From Euptelea pleiosperma (lineage: Eukaryota > Streptophyta > Magnoliopsida > Ranunculales > Eupteleaceae), in the NCBI GenBank assembly GCA_035048495.1, contig CM068547.1, forward strand, positions 30,077,913-30,141,912: a stretch of DNA of 64,000 bases. The letters run 5' to 3'. Numbering within the stretch: the first letter of the stretch is position 1; each line of letters starts with the position of its first letter. The notes below the pieces were generated by a model, which was given only the letters and a program-made list of their open reading frames with translations, had not been told where the DNA came from and did no database searches. Of this stretch, positions 50,128 through 61,792 are shown in pieces. The position numbers were made by a program, and so were the translations under genes.

Positions 50128-52948
50128 TAAAACTAGGTTTTTCCTCGTCGTTGGTTACGGAACCCTAATTCCAACACATTTTTTTGTAATAATCCGATTC
50201 TTGTTCACTCAAATCCTGCAAATATCGCAGGGTTGTACAGTGGAAAGTATGTCGGATGTCGATCCGCACTTGAAATTAGCCGGGTCAGCATAATCAGGAA
50301 CATGAAATGATGGAACATTACAAGAAATAATAGATAAAAATGTACTTCATCATTCAGTGATCAAAATGTCTATTACAATGCTTGAATCAAAAATAAAATA
50401 AAATAAAATAAACTAAAAAGCAGTTTTAAAGAAGAAAATTCTAGAGAGAGTTAGAAAGACAACATGAAGTAGAGAGAGAAAGTTAGAAAAAGGAAGAGAT
50501 CTCTAGAGAGAGAAAAAGAGAGAACTAGGTAGATTGAGAACCTCCTAAAAACTAGAGAGAGAAACAAGAGATAGAGAGAGAAAGAGGAGGGTAATGAGAG
50601 AAAAGATTTGAGAGAGAGATTTTTACCTCGAACTAACCATGGAGATGGCCGAAAAAGATAGATGAATGGCCATTATACTTGGGTCAGCCATTGGTGGCTA
50701 TGCACGGAGTGAAAGTGCATGGTGGAGAAGTAGGTTCTTGTAAGTATGAGCAGCAATGAGGAGCTGAACTATAGGAAACATGGTTGCTGGTCATGAGTAA
50801 CCTATTGCTGGTTGCAACAGCCCGTAGATCACGTCGCAAGCTTGCAACCTTAGAAATGGTGGACGGTGCACATCCAATGATGGTGGATCCAATGGAGATC
50901 GTGGCCAGTTGGGAGGAGTTGTTGAGATAGCAAGGTGCTGTACATTACTGTTGGAGAGAGGAGCGCTGGAACATTGTGGTGCTAAAGGAGACTTGGGGGC
51001 CCTGCGTTGCTGGTTCATTGGTTAGAGGAGAGCCAAATCAATCAGATCAGAACAGGTGATGTTTAAACCACTAGCAGATGGTAGTTAATGAGAGAAATCG
51101 GAGGGGGTGGATGCGGGTTGGATCACGGGAGCAGCGGTGTGATGAAAGAGGCGGCGGAGCTTACTTTTTGCAAGCGGCCTTACAGACGGTGGTCCGATTG
51201 CAGCAGGTGAGGGCGGCAACCGGAGTTGTAGTCCACATTGAGAGAGGGGAGGTGTGAGCAGCAGGCGGTGGAAATTGTGTTGCACGCAACAGCAAGGAGG
51301 AGCAGAAGAAGAAGTGAAGAAAGAGAAGAGAAAGAAGAAGAAGAAGAAGAAAAGGAGGGGAAGAAGAAGAAGATGGAGGAGAAGGGGGAATGAGATCCTC
51401 ACAGAGTTCGCCGGCGTTAATGGAGTTTGCCAGCGATTTTATTTTATTTTATTTTTTTTTTTAAACTTAAAGCCGATAACGGCCTGAGTTGGTGGCGAGA
51501 TGAGGAAGATTAAAAAGAAGAATAAGAAGGGAAGGATGGGGAGAGGAAGGAGTAGGGAGCAGCAGCAGCGTTCTCCCGTGTGCAAAGGTGGCCGGAGTTG
51601 CAGCCTGCAACTCCGGTCAGTGAAAAAGAAGAGAAAGACAAATGAAAGAAAAAGAAGAAGATCTAGAAGAAGAAGAAGGAGGAGAAGGAGGCGCACCACT
51701 AGTTCGCCGGTAATGGCTCGCTGGAAGAGAAGAAGAAGAGGAGGAAGAAGGAGAGGAGGAGAGGTGGAGAAGGGAAAGAAGGGGGAGGGAACGAAGAAGA
51801 GAAGAGAAGGATCTCTTCAAATAGAGAAACCGTGGGTTTCTCTTTTGGAAACTCACGGTTTCTAAATAAAATACTTTTTTTTTCTTTACTTTTTCATTTA
51901 TTTTGTTTTTAATTTCTTGGGTTAGCATGGGGATGTGGGCCTTGGTGTAGCGGGCCAAAGGCCGTTCTCTACATGGAGGGTTGTGGGCCTACTTTTAGGA
52001 GAGGATGAGAGAGAAATGTGTTGGTTTTTAGAGAGAAAAAATGTGGGGTAGAGGAGAGAGAAATGGTATATGTGGGCCGTTGGATCAATTGAGGGTGAAT
52101 GTGAGTGTTTGATCGAGGAGGGTGGGATGGGTCTAACGGCTATGGATGGTGTTAGGGTCAAGTTAGGATTGAGGGTATGCGATTGGTGATCGTGTGGTAT
52201 AGAAGTGAGTAGTCAGATCATGGGAAGAGAAAATGTAGGGGAGAGGAATGTGATTGGGGATGATCGCGTGGTATGATGGGGAAGCTAGGAGGATCTAATG
52301 GCGAGGAGTGATGATTGGAGGGTTTGATTGGGAAGGGTTAGATCGATAGTTAGGAGGTTCTAAGGTGGTGCAATGGGAGAGTTAGGAGTGTAGAGAGAGA
52401 AAATAACAGAAAATATAGGAAAAGGAGCTGGCAGAAGGTCTAGAACCCTGCTCGTCACTGTGTCTCTCCTCACGCTTCAACAGTAGAGCAGATCATCATT
52501 TCTTGTCAATTCATGCGGCTTTAAATGCTTTGGTCCATCTCTTGGTCATTGGCTCTCCCGCTCTCTTCGTTCTTTGGGCCGGCTCTTCGGTCCTCTTGTT
52601 TAGCCCGTATTTGGCCCATATCTTCTAGTCATAGCCTGTGGGCTCTTTAAGCTTTGATAATCGGCTTTCATGATTGATGTGGGCCCACAAGTCTCAAAAA
52701 TCATCCACTCAAGGTTTCCTGCGACAGAAGAAGCGCGTAATGAGACTTAATCAGAACGGCTTTATATCTAAACTTCTAAAAATGTGTTTAATGCATGCAA
52801 ATATACTATTTCGTCTAGAAAAGTATGTTCTATGCAACAGAAGTAACTCTTACATAGAAAAGTGGGTAAATAGAATAGTTTTACATAGGAGAGTGCGATA
52901 ATGCTAAAAAGATAATTGCTTAAAATAAGCACTTTTGAACGAATATCA
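50128..52948 (-). repeat. 3' LTR of the family L full-length element
   Basis: 2821 bp. The outer end is TAAAACTAGG, where the sister LTR has TGAAACTAGG, a G-to-A change in the terminal dinucleotide. The inner end is CGAATATCA at 52948. It contains GAA-rich tracts and GTTGCAGCCTGCAAC at about 51597. Confidence 0.85.
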
Positions 52949-52963
52949 CAACTCCCAACCAGC
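52949..52963 (-). other. Polypurine tract of the family L element
   Basis: The minus strand reads GCTGGTTGGGAGTTG immediately before the 3' LTR start TGATATTCG. It is short and interrupted by T, but correctly placed for plus-strand priming. Confidence 0.5.
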
Positions 52964-54900
52964 ATATTGCCTATTCTTGGCAATTAGTGCAAAATAAATG
53001 AGCTTAAAAGGTGTCTGCACATGCTGTACACTTTTTCATATTAGCTCAGGGAAAACACCATTCGCCAAATCATTGAATGGATGCAAAAACAGTTACACAT
53101 GCTAGCGAAGAGTTGGGAAGTTTTGGCAAGACTACAGACTGATAATCAAGACCTAGAATAGTTAGACTCTGCGTGTGTGTGCTCAACATTCTCATCATCC
53201 GACAATAAAGGTTTTCAGATCGCCTATAAGTTCTTATGCTTCGACCTCAATTCTCACTTGTAAACCACTCAGAATGGGATTACTCGGGAATGATTTTCTT
53301 CTTTTCTCTCAATTTATATGTGAGGAGATGTGTTGATATATGAAAGCAAATATCTCACATATGTATTATTTGAAAGAAGGACATCTTTAACAGAAGAAGA
53401 TCTCATAATTGGAATATCACTTCACTCGAGAATGTCAGATCAAACTCTATAGCTTCTCCTTCTCCAATCTCCACAATTTTATGATCGTGCTATCCTAGAA
53501 TCAAGTAGGACTTTCCTGGGTTGTAATGAGGCTTAGGTTAGGTGTAGAAAAATAAGAGATACAGGATTTCAAAGATCTTGAGAGGATATCTCAATTTCTT
53601 GCATTTTTCCTGCGGTGTAGCACCCTTCTCTGGTTCTTTTTTCTTTTTTCATATTTTTCTCTTTTTTCTCTATATTTCTAAGACTGCTCAATTTCTTTTT
53701 AGCTCTTTTTCATACTTTCTTTTCATATTTTATTTTCAGCTTGAACTACTTTCTTTTCCTTTTGATTTTTCTTCTTTACTTTTCTTTTCACAGTACACCC
53801 ATATGAGTTATTCCTTTGTGCATCTCAAAAGAAGGGTAGCCAGTCATGCTTCATAGCTGAATTGGATTTTAGGTTGATGGGCTTACAAAGAAAAGGCTTT
53901 TGTAGAAGGGTTCAAAGGGTTTCTAGTGAAGTATAATTCAGGTGAGTAAAAAGGCTGAACGGTTTAGAAAAATGACCTAGATAATTTTTTAGGTTTTGCA
54001 CTATCATGTATATTGTCTTGACTGGATACAGAGAAGGTTCTGTCGTAGTAATCCAATGTTGATGTCGTTCCGAGTTTTATGATTGAAGCAAAGGATAATG
54101 AGATTTCTCAACGAATATTGCGGACATGAAGAATAGTGAGTCACCTTGTGACTCAGGATTGTTTTATAACCCTCTGAAATGATTAAAGGCTCGAAAGCTC
54201 ACTGGGTTAGGTCTCCACAATTATTTTCACAGGATCTCTAAAGTTTCCAAATTTAGGATGACTCTGATGTTGATAGTGTACAATTGTGCCGAATCTGAGT
54301 TTTTCTAAGTTTTCAAACCTGCTGTAGTCACGCGTGACTTGACTCAAAGCTAACCTTTAACAAAAATTGCCATCCTCAATACTGACTTAACGGAGGTTTT
54401 CAGCTAATCATAGTCAGGGTATTTGACACATTCTTGAAATTCTAGAAAACCTTAGAAAACATCGGAAACCACCCCAAAAACAAGAGTTTTTTATTTTTTT
54501 TTATCAAAATGAAGACATGAGTTTTGGTAAATACCCACCCCCAAACAAAGTACAGCACCGTCCTCGGTGGTCATGACCAGGACATAAAATGATGAAAAAT
54601 CGATAGTGATGATGCAAAGGTTTAGGGAAGATGTTACCGAGTCGGCAGAAACTCGACAGTGTGTGGTACCTGATGATCGGAAGAATGAATGTACCTATAG
54701 TTCCAGTGATATAACAATTAATAACAAATGCATGAGACTCATGTACTCTAGGAATACGAAAATTGCCTTTCCAAAAGCGCTAAGTTTTATGTCTTCAGCT
54801 AGACATGACAGGGGTATATCAAGTACCCCCAACCAGGTTGAAATATGGAGACTGAGTGAATCTGCAATCTTCCTGACACTTAAGGTGGAACTGAGACTGC
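52964..54900. other. 3' untranslated interior of the family L element
   Basis: About 1.9 kb between the decayed ORF and the 3' LTR. A pyrimidine-rich stretch (TTCTTTTTTCATATTTTTC type) lies at 53630-53790. No motif was found on either strand. Confidence 0.55.
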
Positions 54901-56653
54901 TATCTTATCCCTTGTCTAGGTATACCTGTGTAGAACAGGTCTTTCTTAGTGTAAACTGAGAGAATGATAGTAAGTGCTCGAAGCAGCCCTGCAAAAGCAC
55001 GTAGTTAAGCTGAAAGGGATCGAAGTTGCTCAGTAAAGACTGAGAGGAGAGCAGTAGAGGGGTCTTTGACCATGTTTAACAGAGCCGCAAACTCATTGAG
55101 TTTAGTGGGAATGTATCTGAACGGAGCAGACTCCAGCAGATCAGTGAATCCAGAATTATTTGACTCCGAGATGAAGTTAGACTCAAAGTGTTCTTGACAC
55201 TTGGACAATGTTTCCTCGGGAGAGTCCTAAATTAGACTCTCTATGGCACACGGGTCATCGACAGTATCGACGTAGGGTGGTGGGTGAAAACTGTTGACTG
55301 CATCCTTAAGGTTTCCTAACGCAAGAGGGATGTTCCAATCCCTGTACTCAATGTGTTCATCCTCTGTGGGGAACGGTAGGTCTAGGACAGTTGGAGTCTC
55401 ATATTCTAGAGACGGCTCAATGGTAAGAATGTTTGCCTCTAGTGTAGAAGTAGAATCATCATAGATAGAGATGGGCATTTGTATTTGTGTGCTAGGTTAA
55501 GAAGTGGCTGCCTGTAAGGGCACCATAGATGGAGACACGGGTTCATCACTATTATGGCTCACTCCAAGGGAGGTGGGCCGGAATGGTAGATCTAGGACAG
55601 TTGGGATCCTACGATCGAGACACAACTCAGTGTCATGAAGATTGACATCAGGGTCAGCAGAAGTAGAGTGAGAAATAGGTTGCTCTGAGGTAGGTTCAAG
55701 ATTTGGTGCTGTTAAAGGCACCAAATAAGGATACACTGGCTCCTCAATAATCGGGCTTGATCTAGGGGTGGTAACAACTTCTATTTCATCATGGCAATTC
55801 TAGTACTTGGTCCAATTGTGCGACTCCTCATTATAGACAGTGGTCATGTCACTCTCCTCAAGATAGGCTATTGGTGGGCTAGTGAAGTTGACTTCCTCTC
55901 TCTCATTTTCTAATTGTACTAGATGTTGCTCCAAGCTCTCATAGATTGCTATTGTTGGTGCTCTAGACCTTGGAAATACTGTTGTTGCTGGGCAATGTAC
56001 TGAGAGAGAAGGTCCTCTAGATTGGGTTTGGTAGCCAACAGAGACAGTTCAACCAAGGGGAGCTAAGGTGCCAACTCTTGATTGTAGTCCGACTAGGTAT
56101 GAAAGTTGTAAGATAGAGTGGAGTTTGGGACTAGCTGTTGACTTTGGAAATCCTGAGGGGTCCACTATTGATCAGAATAATCATTCTGTGGATATGACGG
56201 GTACTGGGATTGCGAGTATTGCCAGTCATACTCTCCATTGGGTTGATGGAACCCGGAAGGATAATTATCCTGCCGTAGTTGCTGTGGGAGGGCAGACTGT
56301 TCCCAACCAAAGTTATGGTGACTCCTATTATCCGGATAATAAGTGTTGTCATAGGAGGTCTGCATTGGAGATGGAAAGGTACATACATCTTGCTGGATAG
56401 GAGGGTAATATCCTACAGACTGAGAATTGTGCACAGGTTGCTAGACCGCAGCACAAAGGGCAGAGACTGAATTTTTAAGCTCTTGGAGTACAGAATTGTA
56501 CTCCAGATCTCGGTGATTATCATACCCTGTAGAAGTGTGCGAGACTGGAGTGTTATGATAATATGCAGAATTGTCATACCATTGTTGAGAGGGATCACCT
56601 AGATTCTCATAGAAACTGTAGTAGGTCTCATACAGAGGTCGTTCATCTGCCAT
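54900..56653 (-). pseudogene. Decayed Q/Y/N-rich ORF of the family L element, unknown protein
   Basis: ATG at 56653 opens ADERPLYETYYSFYENLGD, a tyrosine- and glutamine-rich N-terminus with repeated YDN and YYP words (QTSYDNTYYPDN, EYDWQYSQSQYP). Reading continues through TAG codons at 56441, 56165, about 56095 and about 56060. After a frameshift near 55980 come LEQHLVQLENEREEVNF and an acidic, proline-rich region in which PTVLDLPF occurs twice (about 55640 and 55380). The C-terminal block has FRYIPTKLNEFAALLNMV and LSVFTEQLRSLSA. Further stops (TAG about 55793, TAA 55497, TAG 55227, TAA 55005) divide it. The ancestral product was about 550-580 residues. I do not recognise the family; a gag-like role is possible by position after the primer site, but no zinc knuckle is seen. 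Confidence 0.6.
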
Positions 56654-58404
56654 CAGAGGCGATAGAAGGGTGCGGTAGACTGACTCTCAGATCGAATCAG
56701 TCAAAGGATAGGACAAGTCCGAACGGGCAGATGCTTGGAAAGCGAGGCCTAGACTTGGCAAAAAGTTGCCAGAGGGGAACATATCCTAGTGATATATGAT
56801 GCACACCAAGTACAGATAATCCTATTCTAAACAATTAGGATATATTTTAGGAATTATCTTATTAGTTTTGGGGCTAAGGTAGATTATGACAGTGGGCAGA
56901 CCACTGGCTTATCTTTTAACCGCCGGACTAACTTTTTGCACTCAGAGGTTCTCACCAGGTTACACTCTTCAGAGCGAATCCTTTAGTACTAACTCTAGTC
57001 AACAACAAGGCAATATAAAGCCTAGATAGACGTGCGGCACAATGACTGTCTTAAGTACGTCCCAGACTAACCGGACTGGTCAAGTATTTAAGAAGAGTGT
57101 TCCCTCGGGTTAAGCTAGGGTTGGTGTGTGTTCCTAGTCCACACGCAACTAACCATCGAATAGTCTAAGATGCCACATCGAGCTCAGTGTACTTGAATAG
57201 CAGGGACCTATGGGTGTGTTAGACAACAGGGACCCACACTCGTAGTCTTACTTCGATTGGATGTTAAGCGGGTTCGCTTTGTGTGGATTTGTCCTTGAAC
57301 ACTAGGCTAATTGGCTTTACTTCTTGATTATTTTTAATTAAATGGAGCCTTGGGATCAAATCAGCTGGAATGATGAGGTGGGTGATGAAATCCCACTAGT
57401 TTCAATTTGGGAGCTGGGTCGACTCTCTTAGAGTTGATTGATTAACGGTCACGCCACGCAAGTCGAGTAAGTTATATGCGAAAGAAAATAGACACACGGC
57501 AATGAGTCACCCAATAACATCGTATCGCACTCAAGACGAGGATAGGGACTTACCTCCCGTGGGCCACGCCACGAGGTCGCCTCCATGGGATAGGGAGGGG
57601 TATCCAAACAGGCTTGGGCTCGACTCCACCTCTTTGAGCTTTCGCTCCCTACCCACACTGGGATCGTATGCTACAGAAAAGTTAGATCGCACGGTCTATA
57701 TATTTGGGATTCTATTTGGAAGATCCTTGCCTTTTTAGGGTTCACAGAGCAAGCACTGGATTTAGGCAAGTTTTTGAATTAGTTTCAAAATTTGAGATGG
57801 GTTAAAATTTAGGAATTCCCAGATTGGAAAATACCTAGATTGGAAAGTTTCTCGAAATGTGGATATCTTCCAAGAAAGATTGGATTGCGAGATCCCTTAC
57901 AATTTTAGAAAATTTTCCAAAAGTGAAATTCTGCTTGATTTGGGGTATTTTCTTTTGTAGACTTTTCCAAATTCGGAGGATTTCTAAAGATATAAATTCT
58001 TCTAAAGATGAAACTTCTAAGAGGGGAAACCCTATTTTAGTCGAGTTTCAAGGTTTTAGAATCTTTCCAAAAATCGTAAATCCTTGATTGGTGATTTCTA
58101 AAAATCTTCAGAATATAAAACCCTAATTTTTTTTTTCGAATTTTGATTTTTTTGATTTTTTGTGGTATTTTTCACTTAATCTAGGCTTTCTAAAAAATCC
58201 TAAAACAAGATCTAGTAGTTATATGGAAAGCAGTAAAATTCTTAAATTATTACAAATTTTCACTCGGCCTTCCGAGGCATTAAAAATAGTAATTTAAAAG
58301 ACTACTAAAAATCACTAAAAACCAAAAATATAAAGTTTCCCGAAAAGGTCAGGCTATCCAAATTGAGCAGCTTTCCGCTTTAGCAACTTTCCAATTCGTC
58401 TTCC
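56654..58404 (-). other. Long leader between primer site and ORF of the family L element
   Basis: About 1.75 kb without a supported ORF. Short open frames on both strands (for example 57449-57658 and 57502-57738) have no motif. Athila- and Tat-related elements and their derivatives often have long leaders, so the length alone is not odd. Confidence 0.5.
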
Positions 58405-58421
58405 GAGCGGCAACGGCGCCA
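58405..58421 (-). other. Primer binding site of the family L element (tRNA-Asp type)
   Basis: The minus strand reads TGGCGCCGTTGCCGCTC two bases after the 5' LTR end CTAGTTTCA. The first 14 bases match the complement of the plant tRNA-Asp 3' end (TGGCGCCGTTGCCG). The Tat element in this window uses the same first nine bases. Confidence 0.8.
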
Positions 58422-58423
58422 TT

Positions 58424-61350
58424 TGAAACTAGGGTTTTTCAGCGTCGTTGGTTACGGAAACCCTAATTCCAATAAATTTTTTTTGTAATAATCCGATTCT
58501 TGTTCACTCAAATCCTACAAAAATCGTAGGATTGTATAGTGGAAAGTATGTCGGATGTCGATCCGCACTCGGAATTAGCCGGGTTAGCATAATCAAGAAC
58601 ATGAAATGACGGAACATTACAAGAAATAATAGATAAAAATATATTTCATCATTTAGTGATCAAAATGTCTATTATAATGTTTGAATCGAAAATAAAATAA
58701 AATAAGATAAACTAAAAACCAGTTTTAAAGAAGAAAATTCTAGAGAGAGTTAGAGAGACAACATGAAGTAGAGAGAGAAAGTTAGAAAAAGGAAGAGATC
58801 TCTAGAGAGAGAAAAAGAGATATAGAGAGAACTAGGTAGATTGACAACCTCCTAAAAATTAGAGAGAGAAACAAGAGAGAGAGAAAGAGAATTTAGAGAG
58901 AACTAGAGAGAGAAAGAGGAGGGTAGAGAGAGAAAAGATTTGAGAGAGAGATTTTTACCTCGAACTTACCATGGAGATGGCCGAAAAAGATAGATGAATG
59001 GCCATTATACTTGGGTCGGCCATTGGTGGCTATGCACAGAGTGAAAGAGCATGGTGGAGAAGCAAGTTCTTGTAAGTACGAGCAGCAATGAGGAGCTGAA
59101 TTGTAGGAAACATGGTTGCTGGTCATGAGTAACCTGTTGCTGGTTGCAACATCCCGTAGATCACGTTGCAAGCTTGCAAGCTTAGAAATGGTGGACAGTG
59201 CACATCCAATGGAGATCGTGGCCAGTTGGGAGGAGTTGTTGAGATAGCAAGGTGCTGTGCATTACCGTTGGAGAGAGGAGCGCTGGAACATTATGGTGCT
59301 AAAGGAGACTTGGGGGCCCTACGTTGCTGGTTCATTGGTCGGAGGAGAGCCCAATCAATCAAATCATAACCGGTGATGTTTAAACCACTAGCAGGTGGTA
59401 GTCAATGAGAGAAATCGAGGGGGGGATGCGGGTTGGATCATCGGAGCAGTGGTGTGATGAAGGAGGAGGCAGAGCTTGCTTTTTGCAGGCGGCCTTACAG
59501 ACGGTGGTCGGATTGCAGCAGGTGAGGGCGGCAACCGGAGTTGCAGTCCACATTGAGATAGGGGAGGTGTGAGCAGCAGGCGGTGGAAATTGTGCTGTAC
59601 GCAGCAACAAGGAGGAACAGAAGAAGAAGTGAAGAAAGAGAAGAGAAAGAAGAAGAAGAAGAAGAAAAGGAGGGGAAGAAGAAGAAGAAGATGGAGAGAA
59701 GGGGGAATGAGATCCTCATAGAGTTTGCCGGCGTTAAAGGAGTTCGCCGGCGATTCTATTTTGTTTTTTTTTTTTTTTTAAACTAAAGCCGATAACGGCC
59801 TGAGTTGGTGGCGAGATGAGGAAGATTAAAAAGAAGAATAAGAAGCGAAGGATGGGGAGAGGAAGGAGTAGGGAGCAACAGCAGCGTTCTGCCCGTGTGC
59901 AGAGGTGGCCGGTGTTGCAGCCTGCAACTCCAGTCGGTGAAAAAGAAGAGGAAGACAGATGAAAGAAGAAGAAGAAGATCTAGAAGAAGAAGAAGAAGAG
60001 AAGAAGAAGAAGAAGAAGAAGAAGAAGAAGAAGAAGAAGAAGAAGAAGAAGAAGGAGGAGGAGGAAAAGGAGGCGCACCACCAGTTCGCCGGTAATGGCT
60101 CGCCGGAAGAGAAAAAGAAGAGGAGGAAGAAGGAGAGGAGGAGAGGTGGAGAAGGGAAAGAAGGGGGGAGGGAACCGAAGAAGAGAAGAGAAGGATCTCT
60201 TCAAATAGAGAAACCGTGGGTTTCTCTTTTGGAAACTCACGGTTTCTAAATAAAATACTTTTTTTTTCTTTACTTTTTTCATTTATTTTGTTTTTAATTT
60301 CTTGGGTTAGCATGGGGATGTGGGCCTTGGTGTAGCGGGCCAAAGGCCGTTCTCTACATGGAGGGTTGTGGGCCTACTTTTAGGAGAGGATGAGAGAGAA
60401 ATGTGTTGGTTTTTAGAGAGAGAAAATGTGGGGTAGAGGAGAGAGAAATTGTATATGTGGGCCGTTGGATCAATCGAGGGTGAATGTGAGTGTTTGATCA
60501 AGGAGGGTAGGATGGGTCTAACGGCTATGGATGGTGTTAGGGTCAAGTTAGGATTGAGGGTATGCGATTGGTGATCGTGTGGTATAGAAGTGAGTAGTCA
60601 GATCAAGGGAAGAGAAAATGTAGGGGAGAGGAATGTGATTGGGGATGATCGCGTGGTATGATGGGGAAGCTAGGAGGATCTAATGGCGAGGATTAGATGA
60701 TGAGCTAGAGTGATGATTGGAGGGTTTGATTGGGAAGGGTTAGATCGATGGTTAGGAGGTTCTATGGTGGTGCGATGGGAGAGTTAGGAGAGAGGAGAGA
60801 GAAAATAATAGAAAAGACAGGGAAAGGAGCTGGTAGAGGGTCTAGAACCCTGCTCGTCACTGCATCTCTCCTCACGCTTCACCAGTAGAACAGATCATCA
60901 TTTCTTGTCAATTCATGCGGCTTTAAACGCTTTGGTCCGTCTCTTGGTCATTGGCTCTCCCGTTCTCTTCGTTCTTTGGGCCGGCTCTTCGGTCCTCTTG
61001 TTCAGCCCATATTTGGCACATATCTTCTTGTCATAGCCTGTGGGCTCTTTAAGCTTTGATAATGGGCTTTCATGATTTATGTGGGCCCACAAGTCTCAAG
61101 AATCATCCTCTCAAGGTTTCCTGCGATAGAAGAAGCGCGTAATGAGACTTAATCAGAACGGCTTTATATCTAGACTTTCAAAAATGTGTTTAATGCATGC
61201 AAATATACCATTTCGTCCAGAAAAGGGTGTTCTATGCAACAGAAGTAACTCTTACATAGAAAAGTAGATAAATAGAGCAGTTTTACATACGAGAGTGCGA
61301 TAACACTAAAAGGATAATTGCTTAAAATAAGCACTTTTGAGTGAATATCA
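58424..61350 (-). repeat. 5' LTR of the family L full-length element
   Basis: 2927 bp with TG..CA ends. It is longer than its partner mainly through a (GAA)n expansion at about 59985-60055 and small AGAGAG insertions near 58820-58900. Non-repetitive parts (for example 60180-60600 against 51800-52215) are almost identical, pointing to a fairly recent insertion. Confidence 0.85.
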
Positions 61351-61355
61351 CTTTT

Positions 61356-61792
61356 GTTAAGGCACAAGCTATCTCAACTCAGATCATTGATCAAGTCAAA
61401 ATTTTCAAAAGCAATCACCCTTGTGTGTACTGCAAAAATTTGGGTCATGTGATTAGAGACCTCATAAACTAAGAAGAAGACACCAACATTCTTTTAAGAA
61501 AGAAATGAACTCAACTCAGAATGTAAAGAGTCAAAAACTTTTTATAAAGACACATTATGAGCTAAATAAATTGGATGTACTGTCTAGGAAGATAAAAGAC
61601 CTAATGGAAAGGTCTATAGTTTTAATCAAGGAGATTGAGTCCCTTGAGAAAAATAAACATCCTCAGAGTTCTTTAATTCAAAAGAGAAGAGATCCTAAGA
61701 GAAATATTCAATCCACCAAAATCATAATTGTGTGGATTAGAAAGGATCCTCTAAGGAGAAATGTTCAGAGTCATCTGATCTCTGAGCAATGA
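61356..61792 (+). pseudogene. Copia gag, 3' part after the insertion
   Basis: Continues the gag frame from 50127 with VKAQAISTQIIDQVKIF. A degenerate second zinc-knuckle remnant follows (CVYCKNLGHVIRD) with its last cysteine lost, then TAA at about 61470. A lysine-rich tail follows in another frame (61505-61792; ELNKLDVLSRKIKDLMERS). No Copia protease, integrase, RT or RNase H follows in the window, so pol is deleted or the element was non-autonomous. Confidence 0.65.

Larger units (their letters stand above)
50128..61350 (-). mobile_element. Full-length family L retrotransposon, non-autonomous (LARD-like), minus orientation
   Basis: Two LTRs in the same (minus) orientation, 50128-52948 and 58424-61350, flank a 5.5-kb internal region. 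The target duplication CTTTT stands on both outer sides (50123-50127 and 61351-61355), and joining the flanks restores the Copia gag frame across MTF-VKA. A tRNA-Asp-type primer site adjoins the right LTR and a purine tract adjoins the left LTR, fixing the orientation. No protease, RT, RNase H or integrase motif was found. The only coding region is a decayed ORF (about 56653-54900). It fits a large retrotransposon derivative that depends on another element; the primer type points to a Tat/Athila-like helper. Confidence 0.85.

Noticed and set aside
50128..52948. Reading the two copies at 50128 and 58424 as independent solo LTRs
   Set aside because: The inner flanks do not match as target duplications (CCATT before 58424, CTTTT after 61350). 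CTTTT matches only across the outer ends, and a primer site and purine tract lie inside, so they are one two-LTR element.
56068..56400. Plus-strand ORF of 110 codons
   Set aside because: It is antisense to the traced Q/Y-rich frame of the family L element. The minus-strand frame shows consistent composition and continuity; this one does not.
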